From: Bosea sp. BIWAKO-01
Lineage (GTDB): Bacteria; Pseudomonadota; Alphaproteobacteria; Rhizobiales; Beijerinckiaceae
DNA length: 64,000 nt
Direction of reading: 5' to 3'
Assembly: GCF_001748145.1 (NCBI RefSeq)
Contig: NZ_BCQA01000001.1
Coordinates: 2,382,501-2,446,500 of the forward strand
A program made the translations under genes and the position numbers. The notes beneath the pieces are model-generated. The model worked only from the letters and a program-made list of their open reading frames with translations, had not been told where the DNA came from and did no database searches. Within the stretch, counting starts at the first letter, position 1. The number at the start of each line of letters is the position of its first letter. Below, in pieces: positions 35,838-43,838 of the stretch.

Positions 35838-37136
35838 ATGCCGACCGTCAGGATCAGCGACAGGCTCACCATTGGTGGCCAGCCTTCGCTTGCCGAGTTT
35901 GGGCAGCTCGCAGGCGAAGGCTTTGCGACGGTCGTCAACAACCGGCCCGATGGCGAGGAAGCCGGGCAGCCCGGCACCGAGGCCGAGGCGTCCGCGGCTG
36001 CTGAAGCCGGGATTGCTTATGCGCATATCCCCGTCACCGGGCCGACCATTACCGAGGCCAATGTGCGGGCATTCCAGAGAGCAGTCGCCTCCGCATCCGG
36101 ACCGGTCTTCGCCCATTGCAAATCCGGAACGCGCGCGTTGACGCTGCACGCGCTGGGCGAGGTCCTCGACGGGCGTCTCGAGGCGGCTGATGTTCGGGCA
36201 TTCGGCGAACGCCTCGGCTTCGACCTCAAGGGAGCGCAGGCTTGGCTCGCTGCCCGGGCGGTGCCCGGCCGGCCTGAGGTCAAGGGGTTCTACGAGCCAC
36301 GCAGCGGCAGCATCCAGTATGTCGTCTCCGACCCTGCGACGAAGAGCTGTGCGATCATCGACCCGGTGCTCGACTATGACGAGAAATCCGGCGCGACCAG
36401 CACGGCGAGCGCCGATGCGCTCCTGTCGCATGTCGCGGAGCAGGGACTGACGGTTGAGTGGATTCTCGACACCCATCCCCATGCCGACCATTTCTCGGCT
36501 GCGCATTATCTGAAGCAGAAGACCGGGGCGCAGACCGGTATCGGTGAGCATGTGGTCGAGGTGCAGAAGCTTTGGAAGAAGCTCTACAACTGGCCGGCTC
36601 TGCCGACGGATGGTTCGCAATGGGACCGGCTGTTCGCTCATGGCGACCGCTTCAAGCTTGGCTCGATCGATGCGCATGTCCTGTTCTCGCCCGGCCATAC
36701 GCTGGCCTCGATCACCTATGTGATCGGCGATGCGGCGTTCATCCATGACACGCTGTTCATGCCGGATTCCGGCAGTGCCCGGGCCGATTTCCCCGGTGGC
36801 AGCGCCAAAGCACTCTGGGCCTCGATCCAGGGAATTCTGGCCATGCCCGACGAGACGCGCCTCTTCACCGGCCACGACTATCGGCCGGGCGGACGCGAGC
36901 CGTGCTGGGAAAGCACGGTCGCAGAGCAGAAGCGGGCGAATCCGCATGTCGCGGGGATGGACGAGGCGGGCTACGTCGCGCTGCGCGAGGCACGCGACAG
37001 GACATTGCCGATGCCCAAGCTGATCCTGCATGCGCTGCAGGTGAACATTCGTGGCGGGCGCTTGCCGGAACCGGAAGACAATGGCCGGCGCTATCTCAGG
37101 ATTCCGCTCGATGCGCTGGAAGGGGCGGCCTGGTGA
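35838..37136 (+). CDS. blh: Bifunctional sulfur transferase/dioxygenase Blh
   Basis: A 432-aa fusion. Residues about 1-115 are a DUF442 phosphatase/rhodanese-like domain with the active Cys94 in FAHCKSGTRA; residues about 145-400 are an ETHE1-like persulfide dioxygenase of the metallo-beta-lactamase fold with DTHPHADHFSAAHYL, LFSPGHTLASITYV and FTGHDYRPGG. Blh oxidises glutathione persulfide and transfers sulfur, detoxifying sulfide in the cytosol. The ATG at 35838 has AGGAG upstream. Its stop overlaps the bigR GTG start. Order (Blh, ArsR repressor, YeeE/YedE pair) matches the known bigR operon gene set. Confidence 0.92.
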   Translation: MPTVRISDRLTIGGQPSLAEFGQLAGEGFATVVNNRPDGEEAGQPGTEAEASAAAEAGIAYAHIPVTGPTITEANVRAFQRAVASASGPVFAHCKSGTRALTLHALGEVLDGRLEAADVRAFGERLGFDLKGAQAWLAARAVPGRPEVKGFYEPRSGSIQYVVSDPATKSCAIIDPVLDYDEKSGATSTASADALLSHVAEQGLTVEWILDTHPHADHFSAAHYLKQKTGAQTGIGEHVVEVQKLWKKLYNWPALPTDGSQWDRLFAHGDRFKLGSIDAHVLFSPGHTLASITYVIGDAAFIHDTLFMPDSGSARADFPGGSAKALWASIQGILAMPDETRLFTGHDYRPGGREPCWESTVAEQKRANPHVAGMDEAGYVALREARDRTLPMPKLILHALQVNIRGGRLPEPEDNGRRYLRIPLDALEGAAW

Positions 37137-37465
37137 GCCTGTCGAGCGAGACTGCGAAGCCGGTCGATATGGCGGCCCGCGCGGAGGAGGTCGCGGGACT
37201 GCTCAAGACGATGGCCCATCCGGTGCGGCTGAGGCTTGCCTGCATGCTTGCCGAGGGAGAATACGCGGTCGGCGCGCTCGAAAGCCGGCTCGGCATCCAC
37301 CAGCCAACGCTCTCGCAACAGCTCACGGTGCTGCGGGAGGCGGGGATCGTCGAGACGCGGCGGGAGGGCAAGCAGATCTTCTATCGCCTGACGGCGGACA
37401 AGGCGGCGCTGCTGATCCGCGCGCTCTATGACATCTTCTGCGAGCCGGAGGTCCCGCAATCATGA
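37133..37465 (+). CDS. bigR: ArsR-family sulfide-responsive repressor BigR
   Basis: A 110-aa winged-helix repressor. HTH region: [20 protein letters not shown], then [20 protein letters not shown]. Two cysteines, Cys37 in RLACML and Cys103 in YDIFCEPE, match the pair that forms a disulfide or polysulfide link in BigR/SqrR-type sensors. It starts with GTG at 37133, overlapping the Blh stop. It probably represses the palindromic promoter at 35772-35826 until persulfides oxidise the cysteine pair. Confidence 0.9.
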   Translation: MSLSSETAKPVDMAARAEEVAGLLKTMAHPVRLRLACMLAEGEYAVGALESRLGIHQPTLSQQLTVLREAGIVETRREGKQIFYRLTADKAALLIRALYDIFCEPEVPQS

Positions 37466-37865
37466 GTTACTGGCCCTCACTCTTCGGCGGCATGCTGATC
37501 GGGCTCTCTGCGGCGCTGCTGCTGCTTCTCAACGGTCGCATCGCCGGCATCAGCGGCATCGTGGGCCGGCTGGCGCAGGGCGCGCAGGTGCCGGCCAACG
37601 CCGCGTTCCTGATCGGCTCGTTGCCGGTCCGGTTCTCTTCGCCGTCGCCTTCGGCCGCTGGCCGCAGGTGACGATCGTCGCCTCCTTGCCCGTCGTTTTG
37701 ATCGCCGGGCTGCTGGTCGGCTTCGGCACGCGGATGGGTTCGGGCTGCACATCGGGCCACGGCATCCTCGGGCTTGCGCGATTTTCCCGCCGTTCGATTG
37801 CTGCGACCATCACCTTCCTGGCCGCCGGAATCGTTGCGGCCACGCTCGTGAGGCTCGTCGGATGA
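37462..37865 (+). pseudogene. YeeE/YedE family sulfur-transport membrane protein, frameshifted
   Basis: The frame from ATG 37462 gives [20 protein letters not shown] and more hydrophobic sequence to about residue 52, then loses similarity and stops at 37669-37671. The -1 frame continues from about 37617 with [15 protein letters not shown] and the family motif MGSGCTSGHGILGLARFS to a TGA at 37863-37865. One base, probably a C after GG at 37615-37618, appears missing. Intact, it would be about 134 aa, the first half of a PmpA/PmpB-type thiosulfate/sulfur transporter. The downstream partner gene overlaps its stop and is intact. Confidence 0.8.
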
Positions 37866-38305
37866 TAGAGCCCCTGCCACGCCTTCTCGTTGCCCTTGTC
37901 GCCGGCGCCCTGTTCGGCTTTGGCCTCGCCTTGTCGGGCATGCTCGACCCGGCCCGCGTCATCGGCTTTCTGGATATCGGGAGCGGCCATTGGGACCCGA
38001 GCCTCGCCTTCGTGCTCGGCGGCGCTCTTGCCGTTGCGCTGGGCGCAATGGCGCTGGTGCGGCGGATGCAGCGGCCTGTCCTCGGCGAGCATTTCCATAT
38101 CCCGCCGCCCGGGCAGGTCGATCGGCGGCTCATCCTGGGGTCTGCCCTGTTCGGGCTCGGCTGGGGCATGGCCGGCTTCTGCCCGGGGCCAGCGATTGCT
38201 GCCCTCTCCATGGGGTATCTGCCGGTCGTTCTGTTCGTTGCGGCCATGCTGGCCGGCATGACGTTTCACGATCGCTTCGCCGCCGTCGGTGCCGTTCGCG
38301 CTTAA
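37862..38305 (+). CDS. YeeE/YedE family sulfur-transport membrane protein
   Basis: A 147-aa inner-membrane protein with four hydrophobic segments: LLVALVAGALFGFGLALSGM, PSLAFVLGGALAVALGAMAL, ILGSALFGLGWGMAGFCPGP and VVLFVAAMLAGMTF. The GFCPGPA motif holds the conserved Cys that passes sulfur or thiosulfate through TsuA/YeeE-type channels. It overlaps the preceding YeeE/YedE gene (ATGA). Last gene of the bigR-type operon; with its partner it probably moves sulfur compounds across the inner membrane during sulfide stress. Confidence 0.88.
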   Translation: MIEPLPRLLVALVAGALFGFGLALSGMLDPARVIGFLDIGSGHWDPSLAFVLGGALAVALGAMALVRRMQRPVLGEHFHIPPPGQVDRRLILGSALFGLGWGMAGFCPGPAIAALSMGYLPVVLFVAAMLAGMTFHDRFAAVGAVRA

Positions 38306-38515
38306 TTCCATCTGTGTCCGGCGCGATCGGAATGGTCCGATCAGGCCGGTTTCAGGCGCTGCGGGACGCGGGTCAAACTGGGGTCCATCGCGCAAAATCG
38401 CGGACCTTCCGCGCACAGGCGACCCTCTTTGCCTCCATCGCGAGAAGGGTTCTGCCGGTCCCATCGGTTGTCGCTCCACGCCAGGTCGTCCTTGCCGTGG
38501 GGAGGGCGGGGTGGA

Positions 38516-39550
38516 TCAGCAACGCAGGTCGGCAAGCCCTGCCTCGATCACTGCGACCAAGCCGGTGGGCAGCCAGAAGTATTGCATCTTGGCGCCGAGT
38601 TGAGATTGCGCCGCCCGTCCGACCAGGACGCTCCCGAAGCCGGGCTGTCCGGATGGTGCACTCAAGCCGGGGCCCCCGGCCTCCTGCCAGGTCAAGACAA
38701 GCTGGTCTTGCCGAACCTCAGTGGAAACGGACACGGACCCGCCTTCGCTGGACAGCGCACCGTACTTGACCGCATTTGTCGCCAACTCATGAAAAATCAG
38801 CGCCAGCGCGGTCGCTGCACTTGGGCCGACTGCAGCATCCTCTCCTTGAATGGTCACGCGATCTGCCTGGCCCTCCCGATAAGGGTCGAGCAGGCGGGAC
38901 AGTAACAGCTTCAGTCCACCGTCGCCGATCTCCTTGTTGACGACGAAGGCATGGGCGCGATGCAGGGCCTGGAACCGGTTCTGCAGCTTCTCGGCGAAGC
39001 CCTTGCTCGCCGGCTCGAAGCGGGCCGCCATCCGCACCAGACTGTTCACGACGGTGAAGATGTTCGCGATTCGATGCGAAAGCTCACGGGCAATCAGCTC
39101 GCGCTGCTCTTCGGCGCGGCGCCTCGCGGTAATGTCGATATGGGCCCCGACGAGGCGAACCGCGCCGCCATGCGCGTCCCTGGTGATTTCGGCCTTTGCG
39201 AGGATCCAGCGCGTCTGGCCGTCACTTGGCCTGACGATGCGATACTCGACTTCGTACTCGGTGGCAGGGCTCTTAACGGTGGCGAGGAAATGGCCCACCA
39301 CACGCTCGCGGTCATCGGGATGAATCCGGGCAACCCAGGCCTCGTGGCTTTCATGGATCGCGTCCGGCGGTAATCCGTGGACGGCTAAATACTCTGGCGA
39401 GCGGACATTCTTGAATTCGCCGTGGCGCAGGTCGACCTCCAGGCCGCCGATCTGCCCGATACGTTGGATCCGTGCGAGCTCGGCTTCGCGGGCGCGAAGT
39501 TTGCTCTCGGCCGATTCACCTAGATTGTTCAACGTCTTGTCCCGGCTCAA
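38516..39550 (-). CDS. PAS-domain HWE histidine kinase
   Basis: A 344-aa cytosolic kinase. Residues about 25-143 are a PAS/PAC domain (IGGLEVDLRHGEFKNVRSPE; PATEYEVEYRIVRPSDGQTR). The HWE kinase part has the phosphoacceptor His159 in ARELSHRIANIFTVVNSLV, FHELATNAVKYGALSSEG, and the WxE signature in LVLTWQEAGGPG. HWE kinases are common in Hyphomicrobiales and often sense light or general stress. There is no membrane segment. The start is a TTG at 39550, with no ATG before the PAS domain, so the exact N-terminus is uncertain. No response regulator is adjacent. Confidence 0.88.
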   Translation of the reverse strand: MSRDKTLNNLGESAESKLRAREAELARIQRIGQIGGLEVDLRHGEFKNVRSPEYLAVHGLPPDAIHESHEAWVARIHPDDRERVVGHFLATVKSPATEYEVEYRIVRPSDGQTRWILAKAEITRDAHGGAVRLVGAHIDITARRRAEEQRELIARELSHRIANIFTVVNSLVRMAARFEPASKGFAEKLQNRFQALHRAHAFVVNKEIGDGGLKLLLSRLLDPYREGQADRVTIQGEDAAVGPSAATALALIFHELATNAVKYGALSSEGGSVSVSTEVRQDQLVLTWQEAGGPGLSAPSGQPGFGSVLVGRAAQSQLGAKMQYFWLPTGLVAVIEAGLADLRC

Positions 39551-39671
39551 TCGGCGCAGAATCCTATATGTCGCCGTGCTTGGCCACCCGCAATGTCATT
39601 GGACATGGCGTGGCAGCATTCGCTGTGATCAGCTGGGAAAGCGGAGCTTCAGCGCGGGCCCCGGCTCCTCG

Positions 39672-41246
39672 TCACAATCCCTGGCGGGCCTCGATCATGG
39701 TGCGAGCCGCCTCGCGCAAATTCGCGCGCGAGGCGTCGCGCGAATAGAACATGTGCCCGCCGGGAAGGACCTGCAGCTTGACGCGGGCAGGATCGCCCAA
39801 GGCAGGCAGTTGATCGAGAAGCAGCTTGGTCTCGAAATAGGGCGTGACGAGATCGGTGAACCCGTGTGCGACGATGACCTCGAGGCGTGGATCGAGCGCG
39901 AGCACATTGCGGAGCTCGCGGATGGATTCGCGGTCGCCGCGACCCTGGCCATAACTCCAGCGGCGGTTGACCTCTTCGTTCAAAAGGAAATAGCGCCCCT
40001 CGGGCCGCCAATTCAGATCGCTCGCATAGTGACTGAGCATTGCGCTCGTCAGGGGAGCGGTGATCGCGCCCAGCACGGCGTCCGGAAACCTGCCGCGTGC
40101 GGCTTCGGGATCGGGGTCAAGGGCGGCCACGGTTCCGTCATAGGGACTGCCGACCAGCCCTTTGCTGCGGTCCAGTTCGCGCAGAAAGGTGCTTGCATCG
40201 ACCTTGCCTCCCATGCGCTCCACGAGAGCCCGGTCGAGCCCTGTCAGCACTGAGACCCTGTCGGCCAGGCGTTTGGTTGCGTCGCGGTCGCGCGGTCCTT
40301 TCAGGATATCGGCGAGATAGTCGCCGGCAGCATAGTTCTCGGCCTCTGCGAGCGTCTGGCGCGAGAGTTTGCCTTCGCGTTCCAGCTTCACGGCGGCCAT
40401 CGCCGGGAGCGACACCACCCAGCGAAGCGGCGAACTGCCGGCGTCGCGCTGGTAGGTGAAGTCGAGCACCGGGGAGAGCATCACGATGCCGGAGACGCCG
40501 ACACCGTCTCCGGTCTGCAACTCGCTGGCGATCTTGGGTGCGCGGAACCCGCCGTAGCTCTCGCCGACGAGGAATTTCGGCGAAGCGAGGCGCTCGTTCA
40601 GCCGCAGCCAGTTGGTGACGAAGCGTGAAAGCGACTTGTAGTCCCCCTCTACCGACCAGAGCAGCCCGCGCGCGTCGTCGGTGCCGGCGACGAAGCGGCT
40701 GAAACCCGTGCCCACAGGGTCGATGAAGACGAGATCGGTGAAGTCGAGCCAGGTATCGGCATTGTCGACGACGAGGGGCGGCATGGACGGTGCGTCGCCC
40801 TGTCGGCCGAAAGGCAGCCGCTTCGGCCCCATCAGGCCGAGATTGAGATAGGCCGAGGCGGCACCAGGTCCGCCATTGAAGGCAAATGTGACCGGACGCG
40901 ACGAGGCGGGGACGCCCTGACCCCGGTCGAGGACATAGGCGATATAGGCTATTTCGGCGAGCTTGCGGCCGGACTGATCACTGACCGGCAGCGCGCCGGC
41001 CGTGGCCGTATAGCGCAGCGTACGACCGGGCAGGGTCAATTCGTGACGCGTGACGGAAGGCTGCGGCAGGGCCACGCCCTGGCCGGTGACGGCGCGTGAA
41101 TCCTGTCGGCTGGCCGGCGCATCCGGTTGGGCCTGATCTCGCCGCGCTGGCGCAGTCTCCTGCGCACGCGCTTGATCCACAAAGACCAGGGGAGCCGAAG
41201 CGAAGAGTCCGGCGAGGGCAAGTGCTGCAAGCGCGCGAAATCTCAT
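39672..41246 (-). CDS. S10 family serine carboxypeptidase, secreted
   Basis: A 524-aa protein with signal peptide RFRALAALALAGLFASAPLV and cleavage near ARA|QET. Catalytic blocks of the S10 family: FNGGPGAASAYLNLGLMGPK (oxyanion region), FLVGESYGGFRAPKIASEL with the nucleophile Ser, HGFTDLVTPYFETKL with Asp, and LPGGHMFYSRD with His. A low-complexity Gln/Asp/Ala/Arg segment follows the signal. It removes C-terminal residues from peptides in the periplasm or outside. The ATG at 41246 is preferred over a TTG 12 bp earlier. It is flanked by unrelated genes. Confidence 0.9.
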   Translation of the reverse strand: MRFRALAALALAGLFASAPLVFVDQARAQETAPARRDQAQPDAPASRQDSRAVTGQGVALPQPSVTRHELTLPGRTLRYTATAGALPVSDQSGRKLAEIAYIAYVLDRGQGVPASSRPVTFAFNGGPGAASAYLNLGLMGPKRLPFGRQGDAPSMPPLVVDNADTWLDFTDLVFIDPVGTGFSRFVAGTDDARGLLWSVEGDYKSLSRFVTNWLRLNERLASPKFLVGESYGGFRAPKIASELQTGDGVGVSGIVMLSPVLDFTYQRDAGSSPLRWVVSLPAMAAVKLEREGKLSRQTLAEAENYAAGDYLADILKGPRDRDATKRLADRVSVLTGLDRALVERMGGKVDASTFLRELDRSKGLVGSPYDGTVAALDPDPEAARGRFPDAVLGAITAPLTSAMLSHYASDLNWRPEGRYFLLNEEVNRRWSYGQGRGDRESIRELRNVLALDPRLEVIVAHGFTDLVTPYFETKLLLDQLPALGDPARVKLQVLPGGHMFYSRDASRANLREAARTMIEARQGL

Positions 41247-41312
41247 GAAGAGCCCCAATGACGGTCCCCGCGACCTTAAGCGGATACAGCCTGGAACTTG
41301 CCAAACATCGCA

Positions 41313-42569
41313 TCACGAAGCCGTTAGCGTCCCGTGCTGAAGCTCCCAGCCAAAGACGCTCCGGCCACCATACTCCGCGGAGCGTAGTCTCTCCTGCGTG
41401 ACGTACTCGTCCAGCGTCAGGCCGCTGACGACGCGTTCCAGACGCCGGCTTTCCCGGTCCAGCCGTGCGATGGCAGCGAGCTTGTCGTCCTGACCGAGCT
41501 TTGCCTGATCGATGGCGGATTTCAGCACCGCGATCGTCTGGTCGTAGACCTTGGTGGGCACGGCGAAGGGCTGTCTGTCCTTGCCGCCATGGGCGAGAGA
41601 GAAGCGCGCAGGATCGGCGAACCGGCACGGCGCGCCATGGATCACTTCCGCCACCATCGCAAGCGAACGGACCGTGCGGGCGCCGACGCCGGGCACGAGC
41701 AGCAATTCCGAGAAATCGGCGGGCGCGCTGTCGGCGGCTGCGGCGAGCGCACCGTGGAGCCGTCGCGCGATGACGTCCTTGGGCCTGACCTCGTGATGTG
41801 CCGGCATGACGAGATGAGGTAGGGAAAGCTGCGCCGGCGACAGGACCGGCGGCGCCCGGTCGCGCTCCAGCGCCGCAAATTCCCTCACGATCCCCGACGG
41901 TCCGATGTCGCGCAGCAGATCGATCTGGCCTTTGCGGGAGAGCGCGGCGCGCCTGTCGGTCAGGTTGATGATGCTGCCCTGGTTCTTGCCATCGATGGCG
42001 GCATGTGGCGCCTCGACGAAACTGCCCAGCCCTTCAGACTGCCAGTGATAGCGCCGGGCGAGGCCGCCATCGCCATTCATGCCCTGCTGCACCACGACCC
42101 AATGGCCGTCATTCCCGACAAAGAAGCCATGGAGATAAAGGTCGAAGCCGTCCTGCACGGCGGCACTGTCGACCTTGGCGACCAGCCGGCTCGCGGTGGC
42201 GAGCGCCTGTCCGTCGAACCCGACCCTCGCTCCAATCTGTTCGAGCTCGGCCGGTGTCTGGCGCGAATGGCTGCCCCGCCCGCCACAGACATGCAGGCCC
42301 AGCTCGCCCGACAGCGGGGTCAGCCCACGCTTGAGCGCGCCGATCACGCTGGTGGTGATACCCGACGAGTGCCAGTCCATTCCCATCACCGCCCCGAAGG
42401 ACTGGAACCAGAATGGATGCGCCAACCGCCGCAGCAACTCGTCGCGGCCATAATGATGGATGATCGCCGCGCAGATGACCGCGCCCAGCTGCGTCATGCG
42501 CCGGCCGAGCCAGGCGGGCACGCGGCCATGGTGGAGCGGAAGGTCGGCGCTGCCGGATCGCCGGGTCAT
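41313..42569 (-). CDS. DUF763 domain-containing protein
   Basis: A 418-aa cytosolic protein that I recognise as DUF763: SADLPLHHGRVPAWLGRRMT at the start, DWHSSGITTSVIGALKRGL, GLHVCGGRGSHSRQTPAEL, YHWQSEGLGSFVEAPHAAI and a helix-hairpin-helix-like LLLVPGVGARTVRSLAMVAE. The last suggests nucleic-acid contact, but the family's function is unknown to me. Length fits (about 400 aa). It is a single gene between the S10 peptidase and the ketopantoate reductase-like gene. Confidence 0.85.
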   Translation of the reverse strand: MTRRSGSADLPLHHGRVPAWLGRRMTQLGAVICAAIIHHYGRDELLRRLAHPFWFQSFGAVMGMDWHSSGITTSVIGALKRGLTPLSGELGLHVCGGRGSHSRQTPAELEQIGARVGFDGQALATASRLVAKVDSAAVQDGFDLYLHGFFVGNDGHWVVVQQGMNGDGGLARRYHWQSEGLGSFVEAPHAAIDGKNQGSIINLTDRRAALSRKGQIDLLRDIGPSGIVREFAALERDRAPPVLSPAQLSLPHLVMPAHHEVRPKDVIARRLHGALAAAADSAPADFSELLLVPGVGARTVRSLAMVAEVIHGAPCRFADPARFSLAHGGKDRQPFAVPTKVYDQTIAVLKSAIDQAKLGQDDKLAAIARLDRESRRLERVVSGLTLDEYVTQERLRSAEYGGRSVFGWELQHGTLTAS

Positions 42570-42730
42570 GCGATGTCTCGCGAACGAAAGAGGAACACTT
42601 GATATAGCCCCGCCGATCTCCGTCTTCTACAGAAATTGATCCTTGTCGAGGCGGCTGGTCCTGCCGCTCCCTCATCCCAAGCGTTTGGTCGGTCTCGCCG
42701 CGGCGGGATAAAGTTCCGACCTCGCCCCGA

Positions 42731-43705
42731 TCATCGTCCCCATCGCTGCTGCCAGGCATTGGCCGCCAGGGCGCCGACGCACGCGATCAGGGGAGTTGGC
42801 ACGCCCGTCCGGCGACCGAGTTCCGCAACAGCGCCCACAATCGCGCCAAGTTCCAGCGGGCGCCCCGCCTCCATGTCCTGCAGCATGGAGGTCTTCACAC
42901 CGATCAATGTCGGAGGCAGTTCGAGGCGCGCCTCGAGCTCTGGCAGATTCTCGATTCCGAGCGCGGCGGCAACCGCGACGCATTCCGCCATGATCGACTT
43001 TGCGACGGCCCTGACCGCAGGATCTCCCACGATCTTGTCGACCGTCGCCCCCGTCACGGCCGAAAGCGGATTATAAGCTGCATTGCCGAGCAGCTTTTGC
43101 CAGACCTCAGTCCGGATATCCTCGGTCTGCTCGCTATCGACCCCGCCCGCTCTCAACAACGCGACGACGTCTGCCAGCCGGCTGTCGCGCGGCTTCAATG
43201 GCTCGCCGACAACAAGACGCTTTCTGCCGTTCCAGGCGATGACGTTCGGCGCGGGCCGGTTTGCACCGATATAGACGACGCAGCCGAGAACCTGATCGGC
43301 CGGAATGGAGGCCTCGATCGCACCGCTCGCATCGACTGATGCCAGCCTCCGGTCGCCGAACTGCGCTCCCAGACCTTGCAGATACCACCAGGGAATGCCG
43401 TTCAGCATCGGCAGAACGATCGTCGATGGCCCGATCAGTGGCCGGATTGAATCGAGACCGCTCGCCCAGTCATGAGCCTTGAACCCGACCAGAACGAGGT
43501 CCTGGACCCCCACGGAGATTGCATCGGTGGCGACCTGCGCCGCCACGGTTTCTGTCCCTGAGGGAGATTGGAGCGTCAGGCCCTCGGTTGCGAGCAGAGC
43601 AGCAGTCTCGGCACGCGCGATGATGACGGGCCGCTGACCCGCCTGGGTCATATGCCAGGCGACAACCCCGCCGATCGCTCCTGCTCCAACGATTGCTACG
43701 CGCAT
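42731..43705 (-). CDS. 2-dehydropantoate 2-reductase family protein
   Basis: A 324-aa NADPH-dependent reductase of the ApbA/PanE family. The Rossmann motif is RVAIVGAGAIGGVVAWHMTQ; the C-terminal helical domain has GNAAYNPLSAVTGATVDKIV and ARLELPPTLIGVKTSMLQDM with EAGRPLEL following, the usual substrate-site blocks. True PanE makes pantoate for coenzyme A, but Hyphomicrobiales carry several paralogues, so the substrate is uncertain. The ATG at 43705 has GTGGAAA upstream; a GTG 12 bp earlier is less likely. No panB or panC nearby. Confidence 0.82.
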   Translation of the reverse strand: MRVAIVGAGAIGGVVAWHMTQAGQRPVIIARAETAALLATEGLTLQSPSGTETVAAQVATDAISVGVQDLVLVGFKAHDWASGLDSIRPLIGPSTIVLPMLNGIPWWYLQGLGAQFGDRRLASVDASGAIEASIPADQVLGCVVYIGANRPAPNVIAWNGRKRLVVGEPLKPRDSRLADVVALLRAGGVDSEQTEDIRTEVWQKLLGNAAYNPLSAVTGATVDKIVGDPAVRAVAKSIMAECVAVAAALGIENLPELEARLELPPTLIGVKTSMLQDMEAGRPLELGAIVGAVAELGRRTGVPTPLIACVGALAANAWQQRWGR

Positions 43706-43838
43706 GTTTCCACTCACTGATGGACGATCGCCACGACTATAGGGGAGAGCGCTTGGTGCGAAAGCGCAGGGCCATCTTGGCGCGAATGTCCGGCGGACAT
43801 GGTCGCCAAGTTTGCCGACATTCCGATGTTGGGCCTAC

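Noticed and set aside
38306..38515. Insertion-sequence remnant between the YeeE/YedE and HWE kinase genes
   Set aside because: A GGTCC..GGACC hairpin and a short minus-strand frame are present, but no inverted terminal repeats or transposase motif could be supported.
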